Part shown: positions 52,951 through 62,266 of the stretch, in pieces | Layout: each line of letters starts with the position of its first letter | Position numbering within the stretch: the stretch's first letter is position 1 | DNA from: CAWCUU01 sp963798855 | Lineage (GTDB): Bacteria > Gemmatimonadota > Gemmatimonadetes > Longimicrobiales > RSA9 | Reading direction: 5' to 3' | NCBI GenBank assembly: GCA_963798855.1 | Contig: CAWCUU010000001.1 | Coordinates: 682,001 to 746,000 of the forward strand | DNA: 64,000 nucleotides | Notes under the pieces: generated by a model | The model's database searches: none | What the model was told of the DNA's origin: nothing | What the model saw: only the letters and a program-made list of their open reading frames with translations | Made by a program: the position numbers and the translations under genes

Positions 52951-52980
52951 AGTGGGGAGAAGTGGGGAGTGGTGGGGAGT
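52951..52980 (+). promoter_or_regulatory. three tandem MraZ-type operator repeats
   Basis: AGTGGGGAGA, AGTGGGGAGT and GGTGGGGAGT follow one another with an exact 10-bp period. MraZ is known to bind short direct repeats with a TGGG core upstream of its own operon, so self-control of this cluster is likely. Confidence 0.7.
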
Positions 52981-53008
52981 CCGACGAAGGACCCGGAGAA
53001 CGCGGAAC

Positions 53009-53437
53009 GTGAAGTTCCTCGGCAGCTACACCTATCAGCTGGACGGCAAGGGCCGAGTGAGCCTGCCGGCGGCGTTCCGTCGGGAGGCGCCGGACCAGCG
53101 GTTCGTGTTGCTGCAGGCGTACCGACCGGCGCTGCAGTTGTATCCGGAGGCGGAGTGGGAGGGAGTGGAGGAGCGGCTGCGGGAGCTGGTGCGCCATCAG
53201 CCGGAGTCACGGAGCTATGTCCTGTCGGTGATGTCGAACGCGATCGAGCTGTCGCCGGACTCGCAGGGCCGGATCCTGATCCCGGCCCGGCTGCAGGCGG
53301 CGGCGGAGCTGGACGGCGAGGCGTTGCTGGTGGGCGCGATCGACAAGGTCGAGATCTGGAATCCGCAGCGGTTCGATTCGATGCTGCGGGAGGGAGCGGG
53401 AACGTTCGATCAGTTCGCGCCGCAGATCTTCCGGTGA
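53009..53437 (+). CDS. mraZ: transcriptional regulator MraZ
   Basis: The 142-aa protein contains two SpoVT/AbrB-like halves, each with the family pattern: LGSYTYQLDGKGRVSLPAAFR and ELSPDSQGRILIPARLQ. It binds repeats upstream of the division cluster and usually represses it. The GTG at 53009 has a GGAG about 10 nt upstream. Its stop overlaps the rsmH start (GTGA). Three candidate operators lie 29-58 bp upstream. Confidence 0.93.
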   Translation: MKFLGSYTYQLDGKGRVSLPAAFRREAPDQRFVLLQAYRPALQLYPEAEWEGVEERLRELVRHQPESRSYVLSVMSNAIELSPDSQGRILIPARLQAAAELDGEALLVGAIDKVEIWNPQRFDSMLREGAGTFDQFAPQIFR

Positions 53438-54366
53438 GCGAGGTCGGCGCACGCGAGTACCACGTTCCGGTGATGGTGGAGGAGGTGCTGCGACACCTCA
53501 GGCCGGAGCGGGGTGGGCTTTTCTTCGACGGGACGGTGGGTGGAGGGGGGCACGCGGAGGCGATTCTCGACGCGGGTGGGAGCGTTCGATTGATGGGTTC
53601 GGACCGGGATCCTGAGGCGCTGCGAGAGGCGCGGGCGCGGCTGGCGCGATTCGGCGGGCGGGCGACGCTCGTGGAGTCGGGGTACGCCGACGCAGCGGAG
53701 CGACTGGACGAGCCGCTGACCGGCGCACTTCTGGATCTCGGGGTGTCATCGCATCAGATCGACGCGACAACGCGGGGCTTTTCGTTCCGATCCGGCGCTC
53801 CACTGGACATGCGGATGTCGCCGACGTCGCAGGGGCCGACCGCGGCAGACCTGCTGAACGAGCTGCCGGAGTCCGAGCTGGCGCGGATCTTCTACGAGTA
53901 CGGGGAGGAGCGCCGATCGCGCCGCCTGGCACGAGAGGTGGCGCGGCGGAGGGCGGAGCGGCCGTTCCGGACGAGCGACGACCTGGTGGCGGTTCTCGAC
54001 TCGGTGCTCCGTCCGCGCGTCGATGTACAGGATCGTGCCCGGCTGTTTCAGGCGCTCCGCATCGCGGTGAACGACGAGCTCGAGCAGTTGGAGCGGGGGC
54101 TTCCGACGCTGCGGGACCGGCTCGCCGCGGGTGGGGTGATGGTCGTCCTCTCGTACCACTCGCTCGAGGACCGCCGCGTCAAGAATGCGTTCCGGGAATG
54201 GAGCCGCGACTGCATCTGCCCGCCGGAGCTGCCGGTATGTCGGTGTCGCGGCCGCGCACTGGGCGAGACGCTGACACGTCGGCCGGCTCGTCCATCCGAA
54301 CAGGAGGTGGAGGGGAATCCCCGTGCGCGGAGCGCTCGGCTTCGGGCATGGAGGAAGGCCGCGTGA
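53434..54366 (+). CDS. rsmH: 16S rRNA m4C1402 methyltransferase
   Basis: RsmH (MraW) methylates C1402 of 16S rRNA. The 310-aa protein shows YHVPVMVEEVLRHL, FDGTVGGGGHAEAIL (SAM site), GALLDLGVSSHQID, GFSFRSGAPLDMRM and VLSYHSLEDRRVKNAF. It starts in the mraZ stop (GTGA) and ends in the ftsL start in the same way. A small cysteine cluster (CICPPELPVCRC) near residue 270 is common in this family. Confidence 0.95.
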   Translation: MSEVGAREYHVPVMVEEVLRHLRPERGGLFFDGTVGGGGHAEAILDAGGSVRLMGSDRDPEALREARARLARFGGRATLVESGYADAAERLDEPLTGALLDLGVSSHQIDATTRGFSFRSGAPLDMRMSPTSQGPTAADLLNELPESELARIFYEYGEERRSRRLAREVARRRAERPFRTSDDLVAVLDSVLRPRVDVQDRARLFQALRIAVNDELEQLERGLPTLRDRLAAGGVMVVLSYHSLEDRRVKNAFREWSRDCICPPELPVCRCRGRALGETLTRRPARPSEQEVEGNPRARSARLRAWRKAA

Positions 54367-54815
54367 GGGCCCGGCGCAAGGGCCGGTCGGCGGGACGTAG
54401 TCGCCGCGGGGTCCCGGGGGCGCTTCGCCTGGCGCTGCTGTTCGCGACTCTGCTCGCTTCGCTCAGCCTGGTGGTGTGGCGGCAGAGCCGCGCGCTCGAT
54501 GTGCTGCGGCAGCTCGATGGGTTGCGGGCGCAGCGTGCAATGGCCGAGTCGGAGAAGGCGGAGCTGCAGCGCCGCATCCAGACGCTGGAGAGCAGGGCGC
54601 GCGTGGTTTCCGCGGCGCGCGAGCGGCTTGGAATGCACGTGCCGGGCGGCTCCGAGATCGTGATTCTTCCGCTGGCCCCATCCTCGGGGACGGCGAAGCC
54701 CGTCGGTGTTCTCGCCGGCGGCGATAGAGACGTAATCGATTCCGGGGAAGGCGGGGAGGCCGATCCCGGCGGCGCGGATGCCCGACGGACGAGGACGTCC
54801 ATCGGAGGTCTCTGA
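54363..54815 (+). CDS. ftsL: FtsL-like division protein
   Basis: The 150-aa protein has a basic N-terminus (RARRKGRSAGRSRRG), one TM helix (about 22-42, LRLALLFATLLASLSLVVW) and a heptad-rich coiled coil (LDVLRQLDGLRAQRAMAESE, then LQRRIQTLE). A disordered glycine/aspartate tail follows. Sequence identity of FtsL is low everywhere; position between rsmH and the division PBP plus the layout make the call. GTG at 54363 overlaps the rsmH stop and has GGAGGAAGG upstream; an ATG at 54348 is possible. Confidence 0.8.
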   Translation: MRARRKGRSAGRSRRGVPGALRLALLFATLLASLSLVVWRQSRALDVLRQLDGLRAQRAMAESEKAELQRRIQTLESRARVVSAARERLGMHVPGGSEIVILPLAPSSGTAKPVGVLAGGDRDVIDSGEGGEADPGGADARRTRTSIGGL

Positions 54816-56812
54816 TGACGCGCTCCGCGCCGAAACTGATGCGTCGCCGCAGGACCCTGCTGGCGGCGCTGCTACTGGGCTCCGCGGTGGTGTTGGGACG
54901 AGGGGTGGAGCTCCAGATCCTGGAGGCGGAGACCTGGCTGGACCGGGCGCTCGATCAGCAGCGGGAGCGGTTGAGCGTACCCGCGCCGCGCGGGACGATC
55001 TACGATCGAAACGGAATACCGCTGGCGGCGAGTCGTGAAAGGTACCGGATCGCGGTGGCGCCCGGTGAGGTGCAGGAGCGGGACTCGACGGCGAGACGGC
55101 TGAGCGCGGCGCTGGGGCTGTCGCAGCGGCAGGTGCGGCGCGCGGTGGATCGGCGTCGGCGCTGGGTCGTGATTCCCGGCCTCTTCGACGTGGAGGCGAG
55201 ACAGGCGCTCGACGGGCTGCGCGGTGTTCACTTCGAGCGGGTGCTGGACCGCTTCAACCCGCGCGGGGGGATCGGGCTGACGCTGCTCGGTCGTGTCGGG
55301 GCGGACGGGCATCCAATGGGCGGGCTCGAGGCGGAGCTGGACTCCGTGCTTCGCGGCGTGCCGGGGGAGACGGTCGTCCGCCGTGATGCGCGAGGACGTC
55401 CGATCCCGGGCGCGATGCTGCAGGTGCGGGAGCCGCTTCCAGGCGAGGACGTTTATCTGACGATCGACGCGGAGCTGCAGGAGATCGCCCACGAGGCGCT
55501 CGGCGACGCGTTGCGAGAGACGCGCGCCGCGGGCGGCGACCTCGTGGTCGCCGATCCGCAGACGGGTGAGCTGCTGGCGGCGGTGAGCGAGCGGCGCGAT
55601 GCGCCGGACACATGGTCCGCTGTGCTCGCGCCGTACGAGCCGGGCTCGACGGCGAAGCCGTTTCTCGTCTCGGCCCTGCTCGCGGAGCATGAAGCCCGCA
55701 TGACCGACTCGGTGTTCGCCGAGAACGGCAGCTGGACCGCAAACGGGCGCACGATCTCGGATGTCGAGCGCTTCGGCTGGCTGACGCTGCACGACGCGCT
55801 GCAGCACTCGTCGAACATTGCGATGGCGAAGATGTCGAGCCGGCTGCAGCCGGACGCGCAGTACCGCTACCTCAGGTCGTTCGGGTTCGGCACCCCCACC
55901 GGCATCGACTATCCGGTGGAGTCTGCGGGGTTGCTGCGGCGGCCGGATCGGTGGAGCCGCTATTCGCAGCAGAGCCTCGCCATCGGCTACGAGTTCTCGG
56001 TCACTCCTCTGCAGATCGCCTTCGCGTACGGGGCGCTCGCGAACGGCGGCGTGCTCATGGAGCCGCGGCTGGTCCGGGAAGTGCGTTCTCGTGACGGCAG
56101 GGTGATCCGGCGCTACGAGCCGCACGCCGTGCGCCGCGTCGTCCCGCGGGAGGTGGCGTCGCAGGTCCGGTCGGCGCTTCGGGATGTCGTCGAGGCCGGC
56201 ACCGGAACGCAGGCGGCCGTTGGCTCGTTTCCCGTCGCGGGAAAGACGGGAACCGCACGCCGCTTCGTCGGCGGTCGGTACGCGGCCGGCGCGTATAGCG
56301 CGTCGTTCGCCGGCTTCTTCCCCGTCGAAGACCCACAGATGGTGTTTCTGGTGAAGCTCGATCAGCCGCAGGGCGTGTACTACGGAGGGGCGACCGCTGC
56401 GCCGGTCATGCGTGCCACGCTCGCGGCGGCGCTCGCATCCAGAGACGCACCGCTGGATCGGAGCGCCGTAGCGACCTCGCCCGCCGCGACAATGGGCGGG
56501 GGCGAAGCACCCCTCACCTCGGCCGCGCCGGCCGAGAGCGCGGAACGGCGGCCCCCGACGAAGCCGTTCATCCTTGCTCTTCAAGACCTCGGCGCCGGAA
56601 GGAGCCCTTCACCCGCGGCGCCGGCCCTCGACCTGCAGGTGCCGCGCGTGCGTGGCCTGGCGATGCGCGACGCGGCGCAGCGGCTGTACCAGCATGGGTT
56701 CCGTGTCCGCGTCAGCGGACAGGGGACGGTGGCGTCGAGCGAGCCGTCCGAGGGAGCCAGGATACCGAGAGGGACGATCGTCACGCTGACCGGCCGGGAG
56801 ACGGGCCGGTGA
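54815..56812 (+). CDS. ftsI: division-specific penicillin-binding protein with PASTA domain
   Basis: This septal class B transpeptidase (665 aa) cross-links new peptidoglycan. It has one TM helix (about 13-30), a PBP dimer domain (RGTIYDRNGIPLA), and a transpeptidase domain with active-site serine in PGSTAKPF, SSN in HSSNIAMAK and KTGTA. A linker of about 60 residues leads to one PASTA domain at the end (VPRVRGLAMRDAAQRLYQHG). PASTA modules are typical of Gram-positive PBP2x and unusual in proteobacterial FtsI. It starts in the ftsL stop (TGATG). Confidence 0.93.
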   Translation: MTRSAPKLMRRRRTLLAALLLGSAVVLGRGVELQILEAETWLDRALDQQRERLSVPAPRGTIYDRNGIPLAASRERYRIAVAPGEVQERDSTARRLSAALGLSQRQVRRAVDRRRRWVVIPGLFDVEARQALDGLRGVHFERVLDRFNPRGGIGLTLLGRVGADGHPMGGLEAELDSVLRGVPGETVVRRDARGRPIPGAMLQVREPLPGEDVYLTIDAELQEIAHEALGDALRETRAAGGDLVVADPQTGELLAAVSERRDAPDTWSAVLAPYEPGSTAKPFLVSALLAEHEARMTDSVFAENGSWTANGRTISDVERFGWLTLHDALQHSSNIAMAKMSSRLQPDAQYRYLRSFGFGTPTGIDYPVESAGLLRRPDRWSRYSQQSLAIGYEFSVTPLQIAFAYGALANGGVLMEPRLVREVRSRDGRVIRRYEPHAVRRVVPREVASQVRSALRDVVEAGTGTQAAVGSFPVAGKTGTARRFVGGRYAAGAYSASFAGFFPVEDPQMVFLVKLDQPQGVYYGGATAAPVMRATLAAALASRDAPLDRSAVATSPAATMGGGEAPLTSAAPAESAERRPPTKPFILALQDLGAGRSPSPAAPALDLQVPRVRGLAMRDAAQRLYQHGFRVRVSGQGTVASSEPSEGARIPRGTIVTLTGRETGR

Positions 56813-58314
56813 GCGGACTTCCCCCGTCCGAGTCCGGCACGGCCATGAGGGCCCCGCTCAGCCGCGTCCTGCAGCGGCTGGAGCGGGAGCGTCTGCTCGT
56901 GCGGGCGCCCGAGGTGGATCCGGTGCTCACCGGCGTTTCGGACGACAGTCGCACGGTCAGGAGCGGCGACCTGTTCTGCGCCTGGGCCGGCACCTCCGTC
57001 GACGCGCACAAATTCGTGCCGGATGCGGCGCGCGCCGGCGCCGCCGCGGCTCTGGTGGAGCGCGAGGTCGCCGCGAACCTGCCTCAGGTCCTGGTCTCCA
57101 ACGGACGCCGTGCCGCCGCTGTCGCCGCCGCGGATCTCTTCGGCGATCCGGCGGCCGAGCTGTCGCTCGTCGGCGTGACCGGCACGAACGGCAAGACGAC
57201 CACGGTATGGCTGCTGCGACACCTGCTCGGGGCGGGGCGCCCGACCGCTTCCATCGGCACGCTCGGCGTCATGCTTCCGGATGGCCCACTGGATGACGGC
57301 GAGAGCCTCACCACGCCGGGGCCGGTGGCGCTGGCGCGCACGTTCCGCCGGCTGCGCGACCGGGGCGTCGAGGCCGTCGCCATGGAAGTCTCGTCCCACG
57401 CACTGCACCAGGGACGGGTCGACGCCATCCGGTTCGACGCTGCCGTGTTCACGAATCTGTCGCGGGATCACCTGGACTACCACGGCACACTCGAGGCTTA
57501 TCTCGAAGCGAAGCTGACGCTGGCGGACCTGCTGACCGCCGATGGCATCGCGATCGTGAACGCGGACGAGCCGGCGTGGAGCGGCGTGCCCGCGCGCGCG
57601 CCGCGCGCGTTGTCCTTTTCCCCGAGCGGATCGCCGGCCGCCGACGTGCGCGCCGAGGAGGTAGAGCTCGGCGCCTCCGGCGCCCGCTTCCGCCTCGTGA
57701 CGGCCGACGGGTCGTGGCGGGCTCAGCTGCCGCTGCCTGGCGACTACAACGTCGCGAACGCGCTCGGCGCCGCTGCGGCCTGCATCGCGCTCGGAGACGA
57801 TCCGGCCGGGATCGCGGTCGCGCTCGGCGACGCGCCGCAGGTGCCCGGCAGGCTCGAGCGCATCGCGTCGCGTCCGTGCCCCGTGCTGCGCGACTACTCG
57901 CACACGCCCGATTCGCTGGATCGCGCGTTGCGCGCGCTCCAGCCGCTGGTCTCCGGCCGCTTGATCGTCGTATTCGGCGCCGGCGGCGATCGCGACCGCG
58001 GCAAGCGGCCGCTCATGGGCGCCGTCGCAGTGCGCGAGGCGGACGTCGCGATCGTCACGTCCGACAACCCGCGGACGGAGGATCCCGACGCGATCGTGGA
58101 TGAGATCGAGGCCGGGATGGGGGGCGCGCCCCACCTGCGCCAGACGGAGCGCCGGCGCGCGATCGCGCTCGCGCTCTCCATGGCCGCGCCCGGCGACCTG
58201 GTCCTGCTCGCCGGCAAGGGGCACGAGACCTATCAGATCATCGGAACGGAGAAGCGGCCGTTCGATGAGAAGGAGATCGTCCACGAGCTGCTGGCCTCCG
58301 CAGGGGCCGCGTGA
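56809..58314 (+). CDS. murE: UDP-MurNAc-tripeptide synthetase
   Basis: MurE adds the third residue of the stem peptide. The 501-aa ligase shows GVSDDSRTVRSGDLFCAW, VGVTGTNGKTTTVWLL (ATP), MEVSSHAL, FTNLSRDHLDYHGT and the specificity motif DNPRTEDP, in which the DNPR form indicates meso-diaminopimelate rather than lysine. GTG at 56809 overlaps the ftsI stop by 4 bp; an ATG 12 codons later is possible. murF follows in TGATG overlap. Confidence 0.94.
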   Translation: MSGLPPSESGTAMRAPLSRVLQRLERERLLVRAPEVDPVLTGVSDDSRTVRSGDLFCAWAGTSVDAHKFVPDAARAGAAAALVEREVAANLPQVLVSNGRRAAAVAAADLFGDPAAELSLVGVTGTNGKTTTVWLLRHLLGAGRPTASIGTLGVMLPDGPLDDGESLTTPGPVALARTFRRLRDRGVEAVAMEVSSHALHQGRVDAIRFDAAVFTNLSRDHLDYHGTLEAYLEAKLTLADLLTADGIAIVNADEPAWSGVPARAPRALSFSPSGSPAADVRAEEVELGASGARFRLVTADGSWRAQLPLPGDYNVANALGAAAACIALGDDPAGIAVALGDAPQVPGRLERIASRPCPVLRDYSHTPDSLDRALRALQPLVSGRLIVVFGAGGDRDRGKRPLMGAVAVREADVAIVTSDNPRTEDPDAIVDEIEAGMGGAPHLRQTERRRAIALALSMAAPGDLVLLAGKGHETYQIIGTEKRPFDEKEIVHELLASAGAA

Positions 58315-59762
58315 TGCGCTGGACGCCCGAATCGGTGCGTGAGGCGCTCGGCGTGGGCGTGGACCAACCCTCGTCGCCCGGGCGGCCGCCCGGAGTCGGC
58401 GAAGCGGCGTGCAGCGGCGAGGCGTACGCCGGCGTCTGCACCGATACGCGCGTGCTGCGGCCGGGCGACCTGTTCGTCGCGCTTCGCGGCGAGCGCTTCG
58501 ACGCGCATGCGCTGCTCGGTGAGGCGGTGGGGAAGGGGGCGGCCGCGGCGGTGGTCGAGCGTGTGCCGGAGGACGCGCCACCATCGCTTCCGCTGTACGT
58601 CGTCGACGACTCGCTCGACGCCCTCGGGAGGCTGGCCCGCTACAGGCGCCGCCATCTGAGCGCTCCGGTGTGCGCAATCGCCGGAGCGAACGGCAAGACG
58701 TCGACTAAGGAGTTGGCGCGTACCGTGCTCGGCACCCGCTACCGCGTGCACGCTACGGCGGCGAACCTGAACAACCTCGTCGGCACGCCGCTGACGCTGC
58801 TCTCGGCTCCCGACGAGGCGGAAGCGGTGGTCGTCGAGGTGGGTACGAACGCCCCGGGCGAGATCGCGCGGCTGCGCGACATCGTCGAGCCCGACGTCGC
58901 GATCATCACGAACGTCGGCGCCGAGCACCTGGAAGGCCTGGGCTCGCTGGAGGGCGTACTCGCGGAAGAGACGTCGCTGCTGGAGGGAATGCCTGCGAGA
59001 GGCGTCGCACTCGTCGGCGATGCGCAGCCCGAGCTGGCGGAGCGGGCGCGCTCGCTCGCTCCGCGCGTTCGGGTCGCGGGCACCACGGAGGGAGCGGACG
59101 CGGACCTGCGGGCGGACGACGTCGGGGTCGATGAGGAGGGACGCGTCCGCTTCCACTGGCGCGGCGGCGAGGTCAGGCTCGGCTTCAGGGGTCGGCACAA
59201 TGCGACGAACGCGCTTCTCGCGCTCGGCCTCGGCGAGGAGTGGGGGGTCGATCTCCAGGCGGCCTCCGCGGCGCTCGCCGCGCTCGCGCCGCAGAAGCTG
59301 CGCTCCGAGATCGTCCGCTTCGGCGACCTGCGGGTCATCGCCGACTGCTACAACTCGAACCCGGGCAGCCTGGAGGCGGCGGTGGATCTGCTGCTCGCGC
59401 TTCCGAGAGGCGCTGGGCGGATCGCCGTTCTTGGCACGATGAGGGAGCTGGGCGCCGAGGGTGCGAGGCTCCACGCGGAAGCGGCGCGCGCGATCGCGCG
59501 CGCCGAGGTGGACCTGATCGTCGCGACCGGTGACTTCACGACCGCGTTCGAGCCGCTTGCCGGAGAGCTCGGGAGCCGGCTCGTGGTCGAGGCTGACCCC
59601 GTCGCGTCGTTCGACCGCTTCGTGGACCGGCTGACGGGCCGCGAGGTCGTGCTGCTCAAGGGCTCCCGCGGCGTGGCGCTGGAGCGGCTGCTGCCGCGCT
59701 TCGAGGAGCGATTCGGCGGCGCCGCGGCGTCGCCCAAGACCGCCGCGACGCGGGAGGGATAG
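58314..59762 (+). CDS. murF: UDP-MurNAc-tripeptide:D-Ala-D-Ala ligase
   Basis: MurF adds D-Ala-D-Ala to complete the UDP-MurNAc-pentapeptide. The 482-aa protein has GVCTDTRVLRPGDLFVALRG, AIAGANGKTSTKELA (ATP-binding), VVEVGTNAPGEI, TNVGAEHLEGLGS and DCYNSNPGSLEAAVDLL. The ATG at 58314 overlaps the murE stop; a GTG at 58311 would add one residue. It abuts mraY with no gap. Confidence 0.94.
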   Translation: MRWTPESVREALGVGVDQPSSPGRPPGVGEAACSGEAYAGVCTDTRVLRPGDLFVALRGERFDAHALLGEAVGKGAAAAVVERVPEDAPPSLPLYVVDDSLDALGRLARYRRRHLSAPVCAIAGANGKTSTKELARTVLGTRYRVHATAANLNNLVGTPLTLLSAPDEAEAVVVEVGTNAPGEIARLRDIVEPDVAIITNVGAEHLEGLGSLEGVLAEETSLLEGMPARGVALVGDAQPELAERARSLAPRVRVAGTTEGADADLRADDVGVDEEGRVRFHWRGGEVRLGFRGRHNATNALLALGLGEEWGVDLQAASAALAALAPQKLRSEIVRFGDLRVIADCYNSNPGSLEAAVDLLLALPRGAGRIAVLGTMRELGAEGARLHAEAARAIARAEVDLIVATGDFTTAFEPLAGELGSRLVVEADPVASFDRFVDRLTGREVVLLKGSRGVALERLLPRFEERFGGAAASPKTAATREG

Positions 59763-60872
59763 ATGCTCTACCACCTCCTGGCTCCGCTCGCCGAGCACCA
59801 CATCTTCTTCAACCTGTTCCGCTACATCACCTTCCGCGCGGCCGGCGCGATGGCCACCGCGCTATTGTTGTCGTTCGCCATGGGCCCGGCCGTGATCCGC
59901 TGGCTCCAGGAGCTGCGCGTCGGCCAGGTGGTGCGAACGGAAGGGCCGCAGTCGCACCTCGCCAAGGCGGGGACGCCGACAATGGGGGGGCTGCTCATCA
60001 TCATCGCCACGACCGTCGCGACGCTGCTTTGGGCCGACCTCACCACGCCGCAGGTCGTCCTGTCGCTCGGCGTGCTGCTGTGGACGGGCGCGCTGGGCTT
60101 CCTCGACGACTACCTGAAAGTGATCCGCCGCCGCACCGAGGGGCTCGTCGCGCGCTATAAGCTGATCGGGCAGGGCCTCGTCGGAATGCTCGTCGGCGCC
60201 TTTCTGCTTCTCCACCCGATCGGCGACGTGCCGGTCTACTGGATCGCCGTTCCCTTCGTCTCCGACTTCCACGTCGAGATGATATGGGCGCCGCTGTTCA
60301 TCCCGTGGGCCATGCTGGTGGTGGCGGGAAGCTCGAACGCCGTGAACCTGTCCGATGGGCTCGACGGTCTCGCCGGAGGCCTCGCGGCCATCGTGGCCGC
60401 GACGTTCGCCGTCTTCGCCTATCTGATCGGCCGCGTCGATACCTCGGCCTACCTCGGCCTCTTCTATATCCCCGGCTCGGGCGAGCTTGCGATCTTCTGC
60501 GTCGCGCTCGCCGGCGCGACTCTCGGCTTCGTCTGGTTCAACACGCATCCCGCCGAGGTGTTCATGGGCGACACGGGCTCGCTCGCGCTCGGTGGCGCGA
60601 TCGGCACGGTGGCGATCCTGCTCAAGTCTGAGTTCCTGCTCGTGATCGTCGGCGGGGTGTTCGTGCTCGAGGCGCTCTCCGTCATCCTGCAGGTCGGCTG
60701 GTTCAAGTACACCGCCCGGCGCACCGGCACCGGCCGGCGTCTCTTCCTGATGTCGCCGCTGCACCACCACTTCGAGAAGGCGGGGTGGGCGGAGAGCAAG
60801 ATCATCACCCGCTTCTGGATCCTGGGGCTGCTCTGTACGCTCATGGCCTTTGCCACGCTGAAGATCCGGTGA
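59763..60872 (+). CDS. mraY: phospho-N-acetylmuramoyl-pentapeptide transferase
   Basis: MraY makes lipid I on the inner membrane. The 369-aa protein has about ten TM helices and the family signatures AGTPTMGGLLIIIAT, LGFLDDYLKV (catalytic aspartates), NAVNLSDGLDGLAGG and VFMGDTGSLALGGAIG. The C-terminal LMSPLHHHFEKAGWAESKI carries the conserved HHH. It starts directly after the murF stop and overlaps murD (GTGA). Confidence 0.96.
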   Translation: MLYHLLAPLAEHHIFFNLFRYITFRAAGAMATALLLSFAMGPAVIRWLQELRVGQVVRTEGPQSHLAKAGTPTMGGLLIIIATTVATLLWADLTTPQVVLSLGVLLWTGALGFLDDYLKVIRRRTEGLVARYKLIGQGLVGMLVGAFLLLHPIGDVPVYWIAVPFVSDFHVEMIWAPLFIPWAMLVVAGSSNAVNLSDGLDGLAGGLAAIVAATFAVFAYLIGRVDTSAYLGLFYIPGSGELAIFCVALAGATLGFVWFNTHPAEVFMGDTGSLALGGAIGTVAILLKSEFLLVIVGGVFVLEALSVILQVGWFKYTARRTGTGRRLFLMSPLHHHFEKAGWAESKIITRFWILGLLCTLMAFATLKIR

Positions 60873-62266
60873 GAGTCGGCGTGCTGGGGCTCGCGCGCAG
60901 CGGGCGGGCGGCCGCGGAGCTGGCGCTCGCGCACGGCCACGTCGTGTTCGCATCCGACGGCGGCGACGGACCCGCCGTGCGCGAGGCGGCGGAGCGGATC
61001 CGGGCCGCCGGCGGCGAGGCGGAGACGGGCGGACACACCGTCGAGCGCCTCGCTCGCTGCGAGCTGCTCGTGGTGAGCCCCGGGATCCCGCCCTCGGCGC
61101 CCGTGCTGCAGGACGAGCGGTTGAGCGGCATCCGCCGCGTATCCGAGCTCGAGTTCGCCTCCCGACACCTGCGCTCGCCCGTGATCGCCGTCACCGGCAC
61201 GAACGGCAAGACGACGACGACGGCGCTCGCTGCGCATCTGCTGCGCTCGGCCGGTTTCGACGCTCGCGCCGCCGGCAACATCGGGCGGGCGCTCTCCGAG
61301 GTCGCGCTGGAAGAGTCTGCGCCGGAGTGGGTCGTGGTCGAGGCGAGCTCCTTCCAGCTCGCCGACATCGAGACGTTCGCCCCGAGCATCGGCGCGCTGA
61401 CGAACCTCTCGCCGGACCACCTCGACCGGTACCCGTCGATCGCTGCCTACTACGCGGACAAGGGCCGACTCTTCGACAACGCCTGCGACGACAGCGTCTG
61501 GATCCTCGGTGTCCAGCGCGAGGTGCTCGAGCTCGCGGGCGAAGCGCCCGGCCGCCGGATCTTCGTGTTCGCTCCGGATGATGAGACGTCCGCTGCGTCG
61601 GCGGGCGATCTGCCGCGACGCGACGACGACGCCGTCGACGCCGGCTTCGTCGTCGACGGCATTCTGCGCGCGCGGCTGGGCGGCCGCGAGTTGGACCTCG
61701 TGCGGGCCGACGAGCTGCGGCTGCTCGGCGCGCACAACCAGGCGAACGCGCTTTTCGCCGCGCTGGCGGCGCTGCTCGCAGGATCCGACGCCGAACGGGT
61801 GAGGGAAGGCCTGCGCAGCTTTCTGCCGCTCGCGCACCGGCTGGAGCCGGTCGGCGAGCCAGGCGGTGTGCTCTGGATCAACGACTCGAAGGCGACGAAC
61901 CTGGCGTCGACCCGGGTCGCCCTTCGCAGCATGACGCGGCCGACGGTGCTGCTGCTCGGCGGCCGCCACAAGGGCGAGCCATATAGCGGCTTGCTCCCGG
62001 ACATGGGCGCCGTCAAGGCCGTCGTCGCGTACGGCGAGGCGGCCCCGATCGTGGCCTCGGACCTGAGCGGCCGGATCGACGTCGAGCGTGTCGAAGGCCC
62101 CTTCGAGGCTGTGCTCGCCCGCGCCGCCGCCCTGGTGGAGGGCGGCGACGCGGTGCTGCTGTCACCGGCGTGTTCCAGCTTCGACATGTTCCGCGACTAC
62201 GAGGATCGCGGCGAGCAGTTCCGGCGCCTCGTCCGGCGGTGGGAGGAGGCGGCCGATGAGGCGTGA
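60869..62266 (+). CDS. murD: UDP-MurNAc-L-Ala:D-Glu ligase
   Basis: MurD adds D-glutamate. The 465-aa protein begins VRVGVLGLARSGRAAA (a variant Rossmann start), with VVSPGIPPSAPVL, AVTGTNGKTTTTALAAHL, VVEASSFQLADIE, TNLSPDHLDRYPS, NDSKATNLAST and LLLGGRHKGEPY. GTG at 60869 overlaps the mraY stop. Its end overlaps ftsW by 11 bp. Confidence 0.95.
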   Translation: MRVGVLGLARSGRAAAELALAHGHVVFASDGGDGPAVREAAERIRAAGGEAETGGHTVERLARCELLVVSPGIPPSAPVLQDERLSGIRRVSELEFASRHLRSPVIAVTGTNGKTTTTALAAHLLRSAGFDARAAGNIGRALSEVALEESAPEWVVVEASSFQLADIETFAPSIGALTNLSPDHLDRYPSIAAYYADKGRLFDNACDDSVWILGVQREVLELAGEAPGRRIFVFAPDDETSAASAGDLPRRDDDAVDAGFVVDGILRARLGGRELDLVRADELRLLGAHNQANALFAALAALLAGSDAERVREGLRSFLPLAHRLEPVGEPGGVLWINDSKATNLASTRVALRSMTRPTVLLLGGRHKGEPYSGLLPDMGAVKAVVAYGEAAPIVASDLSGRIDVERVEGPFEAVLARAAALVEGGDAVLLSPACSSFDMFRDYEDRGEQFRRLVRRWEEAADEA

